Source of the DNA: Harmonia axyridis
Taxonomy: Eukaryota; Arthropoda; Insecta; Coleoptera; Coccinellidae
NCBI RefSeq assembly: GCF_914767665.1
Contig: NC_059507.1
Coordinates: forward strand, 21,640,718 to 21,704,717
Direction of reading: 5' to 3'
DNA length: 64,000 nt
Shown here in pieces: positions 33,749 through 44,794 of this stretch. Position 1 is the stretch's first letter; each line of letters opens with the position of its first letter. The notes under the pieces were generated by a model. The model was not told the origin of the DNA. It ran no database searches and worked only from the letters and a program-made list of their open reading frames with translations. The position numbers and the translations under genes were made by a program.

Positions 33749-35645
33749 TAGAGTGTTGATATATATATATATAATCGGTTTTAAAACGTCCGGCGACGTT
33801 GTCCGATGCCTAACTTTCACTCGTTCCTATCGTTCCATTGGTCCTCTCTTAGATTCCTATCACTCATAGCCTTGGTTATTCCTTCCTTCCATGATTTCTT
33901 GGGTCTTCCTCGCTTCCTGCGGTTTGGTGGTATCCAGTGCATGGTCATCCTTGGCAGTCTGTCCACATTCATCCTCTGTACATGTCCATACCACACTAGC
34001 TGTTTTCTTTCAATATCTGTTGTTAATGATCCATCCACTCCCATACGCCGCCTGATGTCTTCGTTTCTGACTCTATCTCTTCGGGATACTCTTACAGATC
34101 GTCTAAAAACATCCATCTCAGTCGCTTCGAGCTTCCTCCTGTTGTTTTCCGTTATTCTCCATGTTTCTGCGCCATATATTAGAGCGCTCTTGACAAAGGT
34201 CTCATAGATGGTATATTTCTGTTTTCTACCAATATCAGAGCTCCACCATATTCCATTCAAACAGCCTATGGTTCGTCTGGCTTGGGTTATTCTTTTCTTA
34301 ATTTCCTTGTCGTCTTTTCCTGTTGAGTCAAATTCAACCCCCAAGTAAGTATACTCGGCACATGTTTCAATTTCTTCTTTTTCTAACTGAATATTCTGTG
34401 GCGGAGCTCCTATTGGCAGGTATTTCGTTTTTTCGGTGTTCATATCTAGACCCCACATTTTATACTCATCGTGCAGTTTTCGAGCCATATATTCCAAATC
34501 ATCTTTGTCATTCGCTATGAGGACCTGGTCGTCTGCAAACTGGAGAGTGTATAAGCATTTTTCTCCCAAATCGATCCCCATTCCGCTGCACTTTTTCTTC
34601 CATTGCTTCAGTGCTCTTGCTACATATATCTTAAATAGTGTCGGGGAGATGCAACATCCCTGGCGTAAACCTCTATCTACGTTAAACTTCCTTGACACGT
34701 TGTTACCAATTTTTATTCGTGATGTCGATCCATCATAGAGATTTTTCAGTGCTTTTATTAAAGTATAACTGATATTTGTTTCCTCTAGTGCTTTCCATAA
34801 CATTTTAACGGGAACTGTATCATACGCCTTCCGCAAATCCACGAACAAAAGGTGAGTTTCCATATTAGTATTTGATCTTTTCTCTATGATTTGTTTCAAA
34901 CAAAAGACGTTATCCACGCAAGATCTTCCAGCTCGGAAACCTGACTGCTCTTCCTCCTCCTGTTCTCCATATTCAATCTCAATCAAGTCTCGCAGAACTC
35001 TCCCATAAAGTCGACTAAGCGTGCTAGTAACCGATATGCCTCTATAGTTCGAACAATCTAATTTATTTCCCTTTTTATGAATTGATGTTATGTGAGCGAC
35101 CTTCCATTCTTCCGGGATAGGGTTACCGTTTAAGTATTGATTCATACACCAGGCGATCATCTCAAAAAGTTTATCAGACCCGCTCTTGATCAACTCCGCT
35201 GGAATCCCTTCCGGGCCTGCAGCGCGACCATTTTTTAACATTTTCACAGCTCTTTTAATTATGGCAACATCAATGCTGACGGTTTCGCCGACAATAGATA
35301 CTTCTGTTGGCGAAGTTGCTAGGTATTGATCTCTATCCTCTGTGAGCAATTTCTCATAGTGTTCAATCCACTTTGTTGTCGGTATAAGTTGGATGTTCGC
35401 AGAATTTTTTCCATTAGATCTGATTTTTTTAATAAATTTCCATGACTCTGAACATTTTCTACCACCGATGAGCATGTTGATCTCCTGACATTTTCTATCC
35501 CACATTTCTCTCTTCGCATTAGCTATAGTTTGCCTTGTGATTCTCTTTTTTTCCAAGTAAAGGTCTTTGTCTTGTTGTAATCGGGTATGGGTCCACCTTT
35601 GATACAACCGCTTTTTCTGGGTAATTAGTAATTAGAGTGTTGATA
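33749..35645 (-). mobile_element. 5'-truncated RTE-like retrotransposon with 13-bp target duplication
   Basis: The element spans about 33762-35632 on the minus strand. It is bounded by the direct repeat TAGAGTGTTGATA (33749-33761 and 35633-35645). Its 3' end is a short (AT)n microsatellite instead of poly(A), as is common for RTE-like elements. The endonuclease is missing, so it was truncated at insertion. Confidence 0.88.
33817..35607 (-). CDS. RTE-like reverse transcriptase, 596 aa, endonuclease absent
   Basis: A single uninterrupted frame encodes a charged linker (residues 1-110), then the RT domain: GRAAGPEGIPAELIK (127-141), HITSIHKKGNKLDCSNYRGI, QSGFRAGRSCVDNVF (221-235), LLFVDLRKAYDTVP (253-266, catalytic D257), GLRQGCCISPTLFKIY and FADDQVLIA (catalytic D359, D360). 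A thumb (YLGVEFDSTG) and the C-terminal tail WYGHVQRM and RRKRGRPKKSWKEG follow, typical of RTE-like proteins. The reading frame is fully open although the N-terminal endonuclease is missing, so the copy is young but unable to nick its own target. RT would copy the element RNA at the insertion site. Clade is inferred from the C-terminal motifs. Confidence 0.93.
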   Translation of the reverse strand: MYQRWTHTRLQQDKDLYLEKKRITRQTIANAKREMWDRKCQEINMLIGGRKCSESWKFIKKIRSNGKNSANIQLIPTTKWIEHYEKLLTEDRDQYLATSPTEVSIVGETVSIDVAIIKRAVKMLKNGRAAGPEGIPAELIKSGSDKLFEMIAWCMNQYLNGNPIPEEWKVAHITSIHKKGNKLDCSNYRGISVTSTLSRLYGRVLRDLIEIEYGEQEEEEQSGFRAGRSCVDNVFCLKQIIEKRSNTNMETHLLFVDLRKAYDTVPVKMLWKALEETNISYTLIKALKNLYDGSTSRIKIGNNVSRKFNVDRGLRQGCCISPTLFKIYVARALKQWKKKCSGMGIDLGEKCLYTLQFADDQVLIANDKDDLEYMARKLHDEYKMWGLDMNTEKTKYLPIGAPPQNIQLEKEEIETCAEYTYLGVEFDSTGKDDKEIKKRITQARRTIGCLNGIWWSSDIGRKQKYTIYETFVKSALIYGAETWRITENNRRKLEATEMDVFRRSVRVSRRDRVRNEDIRRRMGVDGSLTTDIERKQLVWYGHVQRMNVDRLPRMTMHWIPPNRRKRGRPKKSWKEGITKAMSDRNLREDQWNDRNE

Positions 35646-35756
35646 ACAGATCAATTTCAGTCATCACATATTATGCAGAATCACGTGGAGAAAACAAATG
35701 GGAGTTTTGAAGTCAATGTTGCTGAATCATCCGAAATTTTCAGCAATAAAATCATT

Positions 35757-36260
35757 ACTGACTATGTCAATAAGGCGAGAAGTCCCGAATCACACGTGTT
35801 ATTCTTACGGTGATATAGGAATATCACCTCTATTAGTTCGTACGTCTCGCGATCACGGTTTGAGTGGCTAGGCGAGTAGGATATAAGATCACAGCTGTAA
35901 ACTGTGATCACGATTCACTGACAATGTCAATAAGGCGCGAAGTTCGAAATCCCACTTGTTATTTTAACGGTGATATAGGAATATCACCTTTATCAGTTTG
36001 CACGTCTCGCGATCACAGCTGTTAACTTTGATCACGATTCACGTTGTTCATCACAGGCGAGGAACTGTGTCTACCTGTGATTCGGAGATATCAGTGATTC
36101 ACAGTTAGTGAGATATCACTCATTATCAATTACTGCACACTTTTTAGTACTGTAATGAACTCGTTACGATTAGAGAGGAGCGATACCGTGATTTCTAGAT
36201 CACGTTGTGAAACGTGAACGTTACTTTATGATATCAGTGAAATTAAAGCGTGACGTGATC
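35757..36260. repeat. two partial tandem units rich in palindromic GTGATCAC motifs
   Basis: Unit one (about 35757-35916) and unit two (about 35917-36041) share TGTCAATAAGGCG, GGTGATATAGGAATATCACC (an 8-bp inverted repeat with a 4-nt loop), CGTCTCGCGATCAC and TGATCACGATTCA. Further GTGATC/GATCAC motifs continue to about 36260. A diverged relative (CTACCTGTGA, then TATCAGTGATT, CACAGTTTGTGAAATATTGC) lies at 36990-37095. Confidence 0.7.
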
Positions 36261-37135
36261 ACTTTTGAGGTTGCTTGTTATTAATATTTGTATGAATTAC
36301 CCAAACCTTAGTTCGTTTATCTTTGCAACTCGAATTGGTCACTCTTATGATTCAAAGCAAAATTAATGAAAAATTATCATGAAAACATCCATTTTTCTTA
36401 CATTTTCAACTCTTTTCCTTATTTCAGATTTAGTTAGGAACGTAACAGAAGGATATCGATTTTTCAAATGTTTCCTCAAATTTGAAGAGGTGGTTTTGAA
36501 AGAAAATTTCAACTTGCATAAAATACAAGTAGCATAATTAACATCAACTTTTGTGAAGAAAGCCCAAAGATTGCTGGTCTTTCGCCAGTTATTATTCCTT
36601 CGCCTATCATTATTATGTGTCTGACGTGTTTTCGTTTATTTTTCATAATACAGAGTACCATTTATTGCTTCGGTCGGCAACTTCAATATAGAAAGAATTT
36701 CTTTGGGGTTGTTTATCAAAGATAAGCATAAAATTAGAATTTTATTGCCACCACCAATTATGCAGTCATTCAGTAGTTATTATTTGTTTGTAGCAAGTAT
36801 TTATTGTTTAACTTGTCCTACAAAAATACTTCCTAAAGCAGGCGAAGTTGCCTACGATGCTGGGATTGTCATAAAAATATGCAATTATGTTAGTCGAAAA
36901 AGGTTGCGAAGCAATAAAAACATCAGGCTGCCTTCATAATATACGATTGCAACGGACGATGATATGCCCTGAAAAGATCTGTGAATTGTTCAAACTGTGA
37001 TCCCGTCACGCTCTGTATTCGTTTTTCAGAACCGTGACTACCTGTGACATTCTGCTATCAGTGATTAAATCACAGTTTGTGAAATATTGCTCTTCTCTAG
37101 TTACGATACTGAAATAGAGAAAAAATTGTACTCAC
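36261..37135. other. intronic sequence left of the tutl Ig1 exon
   Basis: Mostly unrecognised AT-rich sequence. The last 100 bp repeat the palindromic GTGA/TCAC-rich pattern of 36050-36130 and end directly at the tutl donor at 37135. Confidence 0.45.
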
Positions 37136-37287
37136 CATCCTTGGTCCGACTCCTTGATGTTCGTCAGGTTGAGCGAGGCGGCCCCGTAGGGGGAGTCGGG
37201 GGACACCCTGGACACCCTCCCCTCGTACCCCTCGCCGCTGTGCGTCGGGTAGCTCTCGTACCATATGTAGATCGGTATGTCCTGTCC
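37136..37287 (-). CDS. tutl: turtle (tutl) exon: C-terminal half of Ig domain 1
   Basis: The exon encodes GQDIPIYIWYESYP, then GYEGRVSRVSPDSPYG and SLNLTNIKESDQGW, a family hallmark of Turtle Ig1. The F-strand YxC cysteine falls in the next exon. Acceptor AAG at 37290-37288 gives GGA CAG GAC; an alternative CAG six bases downstream would drop two residues and stay in frame. It ends TG before GTGAGT (GT 37135-37134), phase 2, and the Trp codon is completed at 15328. The exon is markedly GC-rich against its AT-rich introns, which fits strongly selected coding sequence; several long overlapping open frames around it are composition artefacts. The next intron is about 21.8 kb, the largest in the window. 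Confidence 0.92.
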
Positions 37288-38395
37288 CTTCGGAAAAGGT
37301 CCAAATGAAGCGTGGGCTCGAACAAGACGCGTGTGTCGTGCCCCCGAAAGGTCTTGGGGTTACGCACCCCCTTCCCCCACCCCCTCGTGATTTATGGGAG
37401 GGCGGCGGAAGATGACATTTGACGTTTTTATTGGAAATTTGCGGCGGACGGAGGTCCTCACCGCAGTGGCGTCGAGACTGCCTTTCGGGGGGACGACACA
37501 CACACAGTAGAAAAAGGCACATGCATTTGTGACGGATATTAGGGAGTTTGGAGGGTACAATGATGATCTATTGTTCTTGTCATGCGGGGGTGGGCTGGGT
37601 TTGGGGGGCGGAAGAAAGCTTTAAAAGGAGAGTGTACGTTCCATATGAAAACCTAGAAATACTGTTGACTCTACAGCCTTGTCCGCAATTGGTGAAACAT
37701 TTTCATTTTTTATATCATACTTATTATAATCTCCATGAAATTCTGATTTCGAAATACCCTACATGTCATCATTTATCTGAGGTACTATTTGACGGAGGCC
37801 ATTTTTTCGTCAAATTCCGAGGATATAATGATTTGAACTTGAGATCATATCTTTTAAACTGTTGGATATAATTGATAGTTTTTTTTTTGATTCCTGAGAA
37901 GTTTCCAATTTTCTGCATATTCACTGCGAAAGGCACTGAAATTTTTAAAAATTGTCAGACCATTCATTTAAATGGCATGCCTTGAATTTTTGCCAGTCGG
38001 ATCTCAACTTTTCAACATATTTTCATTTACTCCGTAATTTTTCATTAAACCTCAAGTGCCACCATGAATTACACATTAGAGGAACAAATTGATACTATTT
38101 ATTACCTTGGAGAAGCTGAAAGAAATATATACAATTAGGTGATCCTCAAGGGCGCAATTGGCGTATGAATTAACGAGCTCCTGACTCCACGTCAGTGCTT
38201 TCGTCATTTTTGTTAATATCTCTTACACTTTTTTAAAAAGTCCTTATTCCTAGTTGTGCCACACCCTGTATTTCTTGATTCAGTTCAAAATAATAATAAC
38301 AAGCTCAACGATTTTTGACAAAACAAATGAAAATTTCCATTTGATGCCGTTGATTGGTCAATCCTTTGTATAGCGCCACTCAAGGAATAAAAGAG
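37288..38395. other. intronic sequence right of the tutl Ig1 exon
   Basis: The first ~240 bp are C/G-rich (runs such as CACCCCCTTCCCCCACCCCC), unusual for these introns. The rest is AT-rich and unrecognised. Confidence 0.4.
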
Positions 38396-38419
38396 GAAAG
38401 GGACCCATGTCTAACCGAG

Positions 38420-38485
38420 TCGCCAAAATTCTCTCAAACAAAATCTAATCAGTAAATACACCAGTATTTTAGACATTTTGAATGC
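38420..38485 (+). mobile_element. terminal remnant of the TAAGATGC TIR family
   Basis: CAAACAAAATCTAATCAGTA followed by AATACACCAGTATTTTAGAC resembles the right terminal block of the 1.33-kb element (GAAACAAAATCGAATCAGTA then AACACACCAGGTATTCTATG). Confidence 0.6.
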
Positions 38486-38548
38486 CCTACTATGGGTATG
38501 GTCCGTATATCACCTTGGTTACTATAGTTAGTAAGTTGGTTGTCCTTA

Positions 38549-38991
38549 TACAGGGTGTGACGTAATTAATGGATAATACTGTACTGGCGAAAAGAGGTCA
38601 TGGCCGACCAGAAAATGTTAAGTTATGTCTAGTAAAAATATTATAGTTTTCGAGATATCGGACAATTTCATTTTTTTCTAAAAAGTGCACCTTTACTCAC
38701 TAAATTCATTGCTGTGATCACAAATCTTGTTATTTCTTTGGGCATTGTTTTTTATTGTACTCTCAAATAGCTGTACCATGAGATAAACTACCAAATTCCT
38801 ACCATCTTGCTTAATCAAGAGAAAAAAAGTATGATAATCCTCATGTTTGCACTTTTTAGAAAAAAATGAAATTGTCCGATATCTCGAAAACTATAATATT
38901 TTTACTGGACATAACTTAACATTTTCTAGTCGGCCATGGCCTCCCCTATTCGCCAGCACAGGATTATCCATTAATTACGCCACACCCTGTA
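38549..38991. mobile_element. MITE with CAGGGTGTGACG ends, TA duplication
   Basis: The element is 38551-38989 (439 bp) with TA on both sides. The left end CAGGGTGTGACGTAATTAAT is mirrored at right (ATTAATTACGCCACACCCTG). The long imperfect arms include GATATCGGACAATTTCATTT and its complement. No coding capacity. Confidence 0.85.
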
Positions 38992-39249
38992 TATCAATTT
39001 CCTCAAAAAGCGGTGACTATTTCCTTAAACTTCAGTGAGTATTATGTCACCAGAGCAACCGTACTTTTATTCTGGTTAGGCTCGGTAACCACGCCTATTC
39101 TGCTCAGCATCAGTTGTGATTTTAATTTTCAGATTATTGTTTATGAACATTTTCCATGACATCCCACACTCAAAAACTTTATTATTTTAATTATGATACA
39201 ACTACCCTTCAGAGCCATTAACAACTTCTAATTGTTACAAATTTTTCAA

Positions 39250-40330
39250 AAGAGATCAACCATTTATAACCTCCAAAATTCCGTCAAAGATTTTGGTTGA
39301 CCAATGACAAGTGTCAAGCGGTCTGTAAATACGACGACCTGGCAAAAAGAAAATTAAGGGTGAATATCGATAGTACCAGGTCAACGATTAGAGGAATAGA
39401 AGCCGGAGTTCCCCAAGGATCGGTGATAGGACTGCTGTTCAACTTATACATGGCAGACATACCGAAAATGAATGGATTTGAGATACCCCAGTTTGCAGAT
39501 GACACTGCCATATACTATCACAGTAGAATGCGGAAAACAATTACTAGGCAGTTACAGATAGACCTAGATAAACTGATGGAATACTTCAAGAAATGGAGAT
39601 TCAAAGTGAATACATCGAAAACAGTTGCAATCTACTTCGGAGGAACAATAGTAAAGAAAGAGAAAGCAGAAAACGTCAAAATAGAAAACCAGACGATAAA
39701 ATGAAAAAAGGAAGCAAAATATCCGGGAGTAATACTGGATGAAAGAATGAATTTCAACAAACAGATAGAAGAAAACAGAAAAAAGGCAAGGCAATTGCAC
39801 GGGAGACTGAACCCGCTGCTCAATCCTAAAAGTAAACTTTCTTTAGAAAACAAGCTGAAGATAATAAAAATAGTGCCAACACCAAGCATTACGTATGCAG
39901 GAGTTACCTGGTATAATACAAAAGACAATAATAAGGATCAGTTGCAAAGAACGCTAAATTCAGTAATCTGAACAGCGGTTGGCGTCCCATGGTATGAAAC
40001 CAACCAAGAAATCAGAGAAGAACTGAAAATTGAAACTATTGAGGAAATAGTCAACAAACAAAGAAAGAAGACAATAGAGACGCTGAAAGAGCACGAGAAT
40101 AAGGAATTAAGAAAGATACTACAAATCAAAATAAGAATGACAGATAAGAGGAAATACCTCTTTCAAATAACTAAATAGAAGAAAAAAGTGACATGAAGTT
40201 AGGGAAGAAAGTCTCCTGATCAGACAACAGTAGAAAATAGGATAAATCAAAGAAGAGGCGTAGGGAATTTAAATTCCGGACGTTAAACAAAAAGAAGATT
40301 TGAGTAAATACGAAGAAGGTGACCTGAAAC
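39250..40330 (+). pseudogene. Jockey-like non-LTR RT pseudogene
   Basis: The frame reads RGIEAGVPQGSVIGLLFNLY, IPQFADDTAIYYHSRM (catalytic FADD) and FKVNTSKTVAIYFGG. After an in-frame TGA it continues with KYPGVILDERMNFNKQIEEN (YLGV-type thumb), TPSITYAGVTWYNT, another stop, and TAVGVPWYETNQEIREELKI. These are the palm and C-terminal parts of a Jockey-clade reverse transcriptase. The upstream fingers and endonuclease are missing. Two in-frame stops in otherwise well-preserved sequence suggest moderate age. Confidence 0.85.
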
Positions 40331-41385
40331 ATCGAAAACTTCTATGATAGTAACCGCTCTGAAATTCTCGCCGATATACGGACCATACCATATATAAATG
40401 ACAATCTGTCAACTCACGAATTGACAGTCAAACGTCGAATTGACGATGACATATCCAAAAAGTCATAACTCCTTAATCGTACGTCGTTTAAAATTTGAAG
40501 AAAAACCGTCCCTTCACTTCAGTACAGCCAACAGTAAAGTCCGAAAGCTCGGATTCGAAACGAGCAAAGTTCTTCCTCGAACTCGTAATACGATAATTAC
40601 ACACCGGACGGCATCTTGCCACGATCGAAATTCGGTACGTTGTCTTTTTCCCGGCATCAAGACGGCTTATAAAGTTTCTCGGCCCAGGTCCCTAAATTCC
40701 GAATAAATCCCCCAGAAGGCACCTTCATCGTTTTTATGCAAATGCCTGGCGCAAATACACCTTTCGCGTATGACGGCGCGATGCGCAAAGCAGATTATTG
40801 CGGTGTCGGTTTCCTGCGAACGCCGAACGGCCGTATGTTGCAAGGATATTTACATCTGGAACATCGTCGGAATTGTTTTTTTCGAGGGAACGATTGTTGC
40901 GAGTTCGGAGTGTTTGGGAGCAGTTTTGTTGGCGGTTTTTGTGAACTTAATGGTTTTCTAGTTCGCGAACATTTGTTGATGTTGTGATTGAGGGGGCGTA
41001 GGGAAAATCTCGAAGAGGACACATCTGACTTGACTTATCTAGACATTTATGGAGAACGGATGGTGCGATTTTATTGAAAATTTGTTTTTTCGGGTAGGAA
41101 CCACTGCTCTATCCATCTAAAGTAACAACTCAATATTTAAAATAGAACATCCTGTATATTATACCTTTTTTCGGTTTGTCGTAGCCTGTTGATTATTTCC
41201 GTATGAACTTCCTTTTTTTATCTCTAGCGGTTTTCGAGTAATTCATTGATTTACTTTTTTTTGTATATAAAACACAGCTTCAATTGAACATTGAAGGTAC
41301 ATGGAATCCTAGAAAGCTGAAATTTCTAGTATGGATTACCAATATCCCACGCATCAATAATCAAAAGACCTCGAAAAATCGAAAA
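40331..41385. other. intronic sequence, mid-GC patch, nothing recognised
   Basis: Positions 40540-40900 are less AT-rich and show no mobile-element similarity by eye. It could be old unique sequence or a conserved noncoding region; nothing supports a gene. Confidence 0.35.
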
Positions 41386-41389
41386 AAAA

Positions 41390-41990
41390 AAATATAAAGG
41401 ATTAATAAGATTTTTAATTGGTACTGGGCAAAGAAAAAGAACAACCGTTGGTCAGGTACATCTATATATTTCGGTGCATACAATTTGCTCTTTCATCAAG
41501 ATGCTAAAAACTGAAAAGGGTGCTGAAAATGATGTTCACGTGAGGCTCTAAGAGTAGATTTTATACGTACGTAATGGTTTTAATGTCTCTTTGTTAATAT
41601 ATGAAATTAATTTCACGACATTCAAAAAATTTTTCAATTCTGGAAAAAGTACTTCCCCGAGCGGAACTCGAACCAGCAACTGCCGAATAACTAGTCCGAT
41701 GCTCTAACCACTAAGCCACCGAGGAAGCTGAAGACTCTCCTCAACGAGGATGTCCTACGAACTATATCTAAAATTCGCAAGGGATGAGGAAAGTTGAAAT
41801 TGTTAGAAAGAACATAATAAGGTCTATTAACCTATATTTTTATTAATATAGATTTTATGTTTTTTAGCATCCCGATGAAGGAGCAAATTGTATGCACCGA
41901 AATATATAGAAGTACATGACCAATGGTTGTTTTTAGTTGAATGGCCCTTTTTTGTCTATTACCCAATTAAAAAACTCATTAGTTTACAAT
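41390..41990. mobile_element. terminal-inverted-repeat element enclosing a tRNA-like sequence
   Basis: Imperfect inverted arms of about 100-140 bp run inward from TTTTTAATTGG at left and CCAATTAAAAAACT at right. They contain TATATATTTCGGTGCATACA followed by ATTTGCTC at left and its complement at right. The core holds a tRNA-like sequence on the minus strand. Confidence 0.75.
41653..41725 (-). tRNA. tRNA-like sequence (folds with anticodon AGU), probably repeat-borne
   Basis: The 73-nt minus-strand sequence folds as a cloverleaf: acceptor TCCTCGG with TCGGGGA, D arm GCTTAGTGGTTAGAGC, an anticodon loop CTAGTTA (anticodon AGU, Thr), and a T arm with TTCGAGT. The A box TGGCTTAGTGG is intact and the B box GGTTCGAGTTC nearly so. 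A T5 run (Pol III terminator) starts about 7 nt beyond. The weak anticodon and T stems and the position inside an inverted-repeat element make a working tRNA-Thr doubtful. Confidence 0.55.
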
Positions 41991-42144
41991 TTACGGAAAT
42001 ACTTCTCGTAGATATAATATGAAGGATGTTCTATTTGAATTATCGAAGTTGTAAGTACTTTTTGATATGAGCGGCATCACCTCAACGCTGAAAATATTTC
42101 AGATCAATAGTGAAGTGCTTCCTACCCAAGAAACCAAATCTATA

Positions 42145-42706
42145 TACAGGGTGTCTCATTTAAAAGTGTCCACCTGCAATAACTCAACAACGAATCAGAA
42201 TTTGTGAAAACACTCAGACAGGTCGATTTTTTATGACAGGGGGGACATGATCTAGAATACAAAGCTTGTGTCTACAAGCAATCCCCTGGAGAGGGTTGCA
42301 ACCCCATTAGGAATTTGAATAGGAAAAGTGGGTAGTTTTGTAGCACAAATGTATGCATGGATTCAAATTTGTATGAACTTGTTGTTTGTGTTCTAGAAAG
42401 CGAATATTCACAAAGTTACAGGGTGTTCTTTTATGGAATTATGGTACCAATAAAACTAAATGAAACATAGATGTTCTAATTGATCGTATAATTTCTACTG
42501 GTCGATGCCTAACGTAAACAGGGTCAGACCGATGCAAAACGTCATGTCGAGCTTACAAAGCGTAAACTCGAGCTGACCGATGCAAAACCGTAAATTTTTA
42601 CTAATACTGTTTTGTCATAAAAAATCGACCTGTCCGAGTGTTTTCATAAATTCTGATTCGTTGTTGAGTTATTGAGGGTGGGAACTTTTGAATGAGACAC
42701 CCTGTA
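42145..42706. mobile_element. MITE with CAGGGTGTCTCATT ends, TA duplication
   Basis: The element is 42147-42704 (558 bp), flanked by TA. The left arm contains ATAACTCAACAACGAATCAG and TTTGTGAAAACACTC; the right arm is its complement, ending AATGAGACACCCTG. The interior has no open frame. Confidence 0.87.
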
Positions 42707-42985
42707 TATAAAAGAAGATCTATGGATATTATGTAAGAACATCACGTCCGAACAACTGCACCAAATTGGATAATTCTTCTCATTTTTTGTGTTCATTACT
42801 GTCATGAGAAGGCAATACAACTACTTTTCAATACCGAACCAAAATCTCATACCATCAGATCTGTTCTCACAGATATTACACAATCTCTTAAATACACTGA
42901 GAAAAACTTATAACGAATAATTTTGTTTGACCAAAAATACCCTTAGAGCCCTACTACATAAGAAGATTTTGCTCTCATTTTGAAT

Positions 42986-43583
42986 TACAGGGTGTTTCCT
43001 AAACATGCGGCAAAAATTTAGGGGGTTGTTCCTTGGACTATTTTAAGCATGTTTTGTCCTTGGATGATTTTTGAAAAACCTCTTTGTTTCGAAGATACAG
43101 GGCGAACAACATTTTTCATATTTTTAAAATTAATAATAGTTTAAATAAAAATGCGTACCGCACTGTGTTTACTAAGTAGGTACAATTTATTTTTAAATTT
43201 GTTTAACAACATTCCAATTACTAAAAACGGCCAGTTTTTTGACTAAAAATTGATAAGTGCAGATGGTAAAGGAATACAGATTAAACACGGTTTTCATTTG
43301 AATTCGTTTTGTGATGTATTAGCAATTAACATTTTTTATTTTTTTTTTTTTTTATTGGATGCTTGTATGCTGGCTAGAGGTGGTCATTTTCAACAGTTTT
43401 CGTAGGTTGAGTTGAATTTTCATGTAATTTTTCATAATAAAATGTTATTATCTGAAATTTTATTTCCCCTATATCTTCGAAACAAATAGGTTTTTCAAAA
43501 ATCATCAAGGGACAAAATATTCTTAGAATAGTCCAAGGAACAACCCCCTGAATTTTTGCCGCATGTTTAGGAAACACCCTGTA
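42986..43583. mobile_element. MITE with CAGGGTGTTTCCTAAACATG ends, TA duplication
   Basis: The element is 42988-43581 (594 bp) with TA on each side. The inverted arms of about 120 bp include CATGCGGCAAAAATT and GTTGTTCCTTGGACTATT. The interior has a long T run near 43330 and no coding capacity. Confidence 0.87.
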
Positions 43584-44317
43584 TAGTCTTTTTTGCTTCT
43601 ACTTTTCCTTGATTTCGACAAACGGTTAACATTACTTAACGGAAATTTCGAACAAGAAATCTAAAGATAGAATACGCATATTAAGAACTTTTTTGTCATT
43701 TTCTTCGATTTTCCATGGAACAAACACCAAAACGAAAAACAACCGGGTTTATTCGGGAATGTAGAACGTTCAGAGGAAGAAGCACAGGAATAAAAAAAGA
43801 ACCAAAGCCATGCCAGCGATAAATCTAGCACAAGCGTACAATGGAATGGGTTTGAGGTTAGCACTTTATCAAATGCCACAGAACAGAAATTGTCGATAAT
43901 TCATTTGGATCAGACGATGCATATTTATGACGGCTGGCCAATTAGAATTTTGCGCCGAATCTATCGATCAGAACCCTCCCTATTCTGTGGATAGGAAAAG
44001 GGAAAACACAACACAACGCAAATTCGATATCCGCTTTGACGCTTTCCCAATGTTATTTTACTTACTTAACGACCGTTAAATACAAAAATTGCAACACATC
44101 AAATACGCGATTGTGTATTTGAAAAGTACTTCTATTTCCCACATAAATATGCATCGTTCGGTGTGTAAATAGTGTAAACAAGCCTTTCGCTACGTTTCGA
44201 GCGAGAGCATAGAAGAAAATGGGACCCTGCGCGCGCCGCCACTGAGAGCACCGGGCGTGCGCAGAGTCATACCAACCACATAGCAACCATAGAGAAATAG
44301 AGAGGTTGAAATCCTAC
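43584..44317. other. intronic sequence, nothing recognised
   Basis: This is the donor-side flank of the tutl Ig1 5' exon. No repeats or coding sequence were recognised. Confidence 0.35.
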
Positions 44318-44451
44318 CGTGTCGCCTACCTTCTTCTCCCATTGCAACACGTACGGCACTGGGTGACCTTCGGGAAATTCAACGTGACAGTTGAAGACCA
44401 CCGACTCACCCAGGATCGCGGTAATGTGCACGGCATCTTGAAAACCAGCAC
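44318..44451 (-). CDS. tutl: turtle (tutl) exon: N-terminal half of Ig domain 1
   Basis: After acceptor TTTTTTCAG the exon reads GAGFQDAVHITAILGESV, followed by the B-strand cysteine (VFNCHVEF) and the core tryptophan (YVLQWEKK) of a V-type Ig domain. This is the highly conserved start of Turtle Ig1. It holds 44 full codons plus two bases and ends ACG before GTAGGAT (GT at 44317-44316), phase 0. The gene encodes a neuronal surface protein of the Turtle/IGSF9 family, which acts in dendrite self-avoidance, axon tiling and motor behaviour in Drosophila. The flanking introns are about 10.1 kb upstream and 7.0 kb downstream. A second possible donor (AAG before GTAGGCG, 12 nt earlier) would remove four residues; the chosen one keeps the reading frame into GQDIPIY. 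Confidence 0.9.
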
Positions 44452-44794
44452 CTGAAAAAAAAAGAATAATCATAATTCAGTAGTCCCGAGTTTTGAACAA
44501 AATTTCGTCATATTGTCTGTTTTTGAATTTTGAGCTGGAAATGCTCTCGACTCACTGATGACGAGTCTGTTCTATCTTCGGTTGGGTAAAGTACGACTAG
44601 GGGTTCCGTAAATATGGCCATCCGAAATTTAGCATTCTTGATAATTTCAATCCACGAATTCGACAAAGATGAAATTTTGCATTTAGATGGAGAATAACAG
44701 TTTAAAGTATCTTTAAGAATTTCAAGTGGATTGCGAAACCATATAAACAGAAAATTCAAGAAGAACTTCGAAAAAAAAATTAGAAAATCACGTG

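Noticed and set aside
37087..37560. Long frames on both strands around the tutl Ig1 exon
   Set aside because: They are shadows or run-on extensions of the GC-rich exon 37136-37287; only the spliced Ig frame has recognisable protein.
41653..41725. Calling the tRNA-like sequence a working tRNA-Thr(AGU)
   Set aside because: The anticodon and T stems are weak and it sits inside an inverted-repeat element, so a repeat-borne tRNA-like sequence is more likely.
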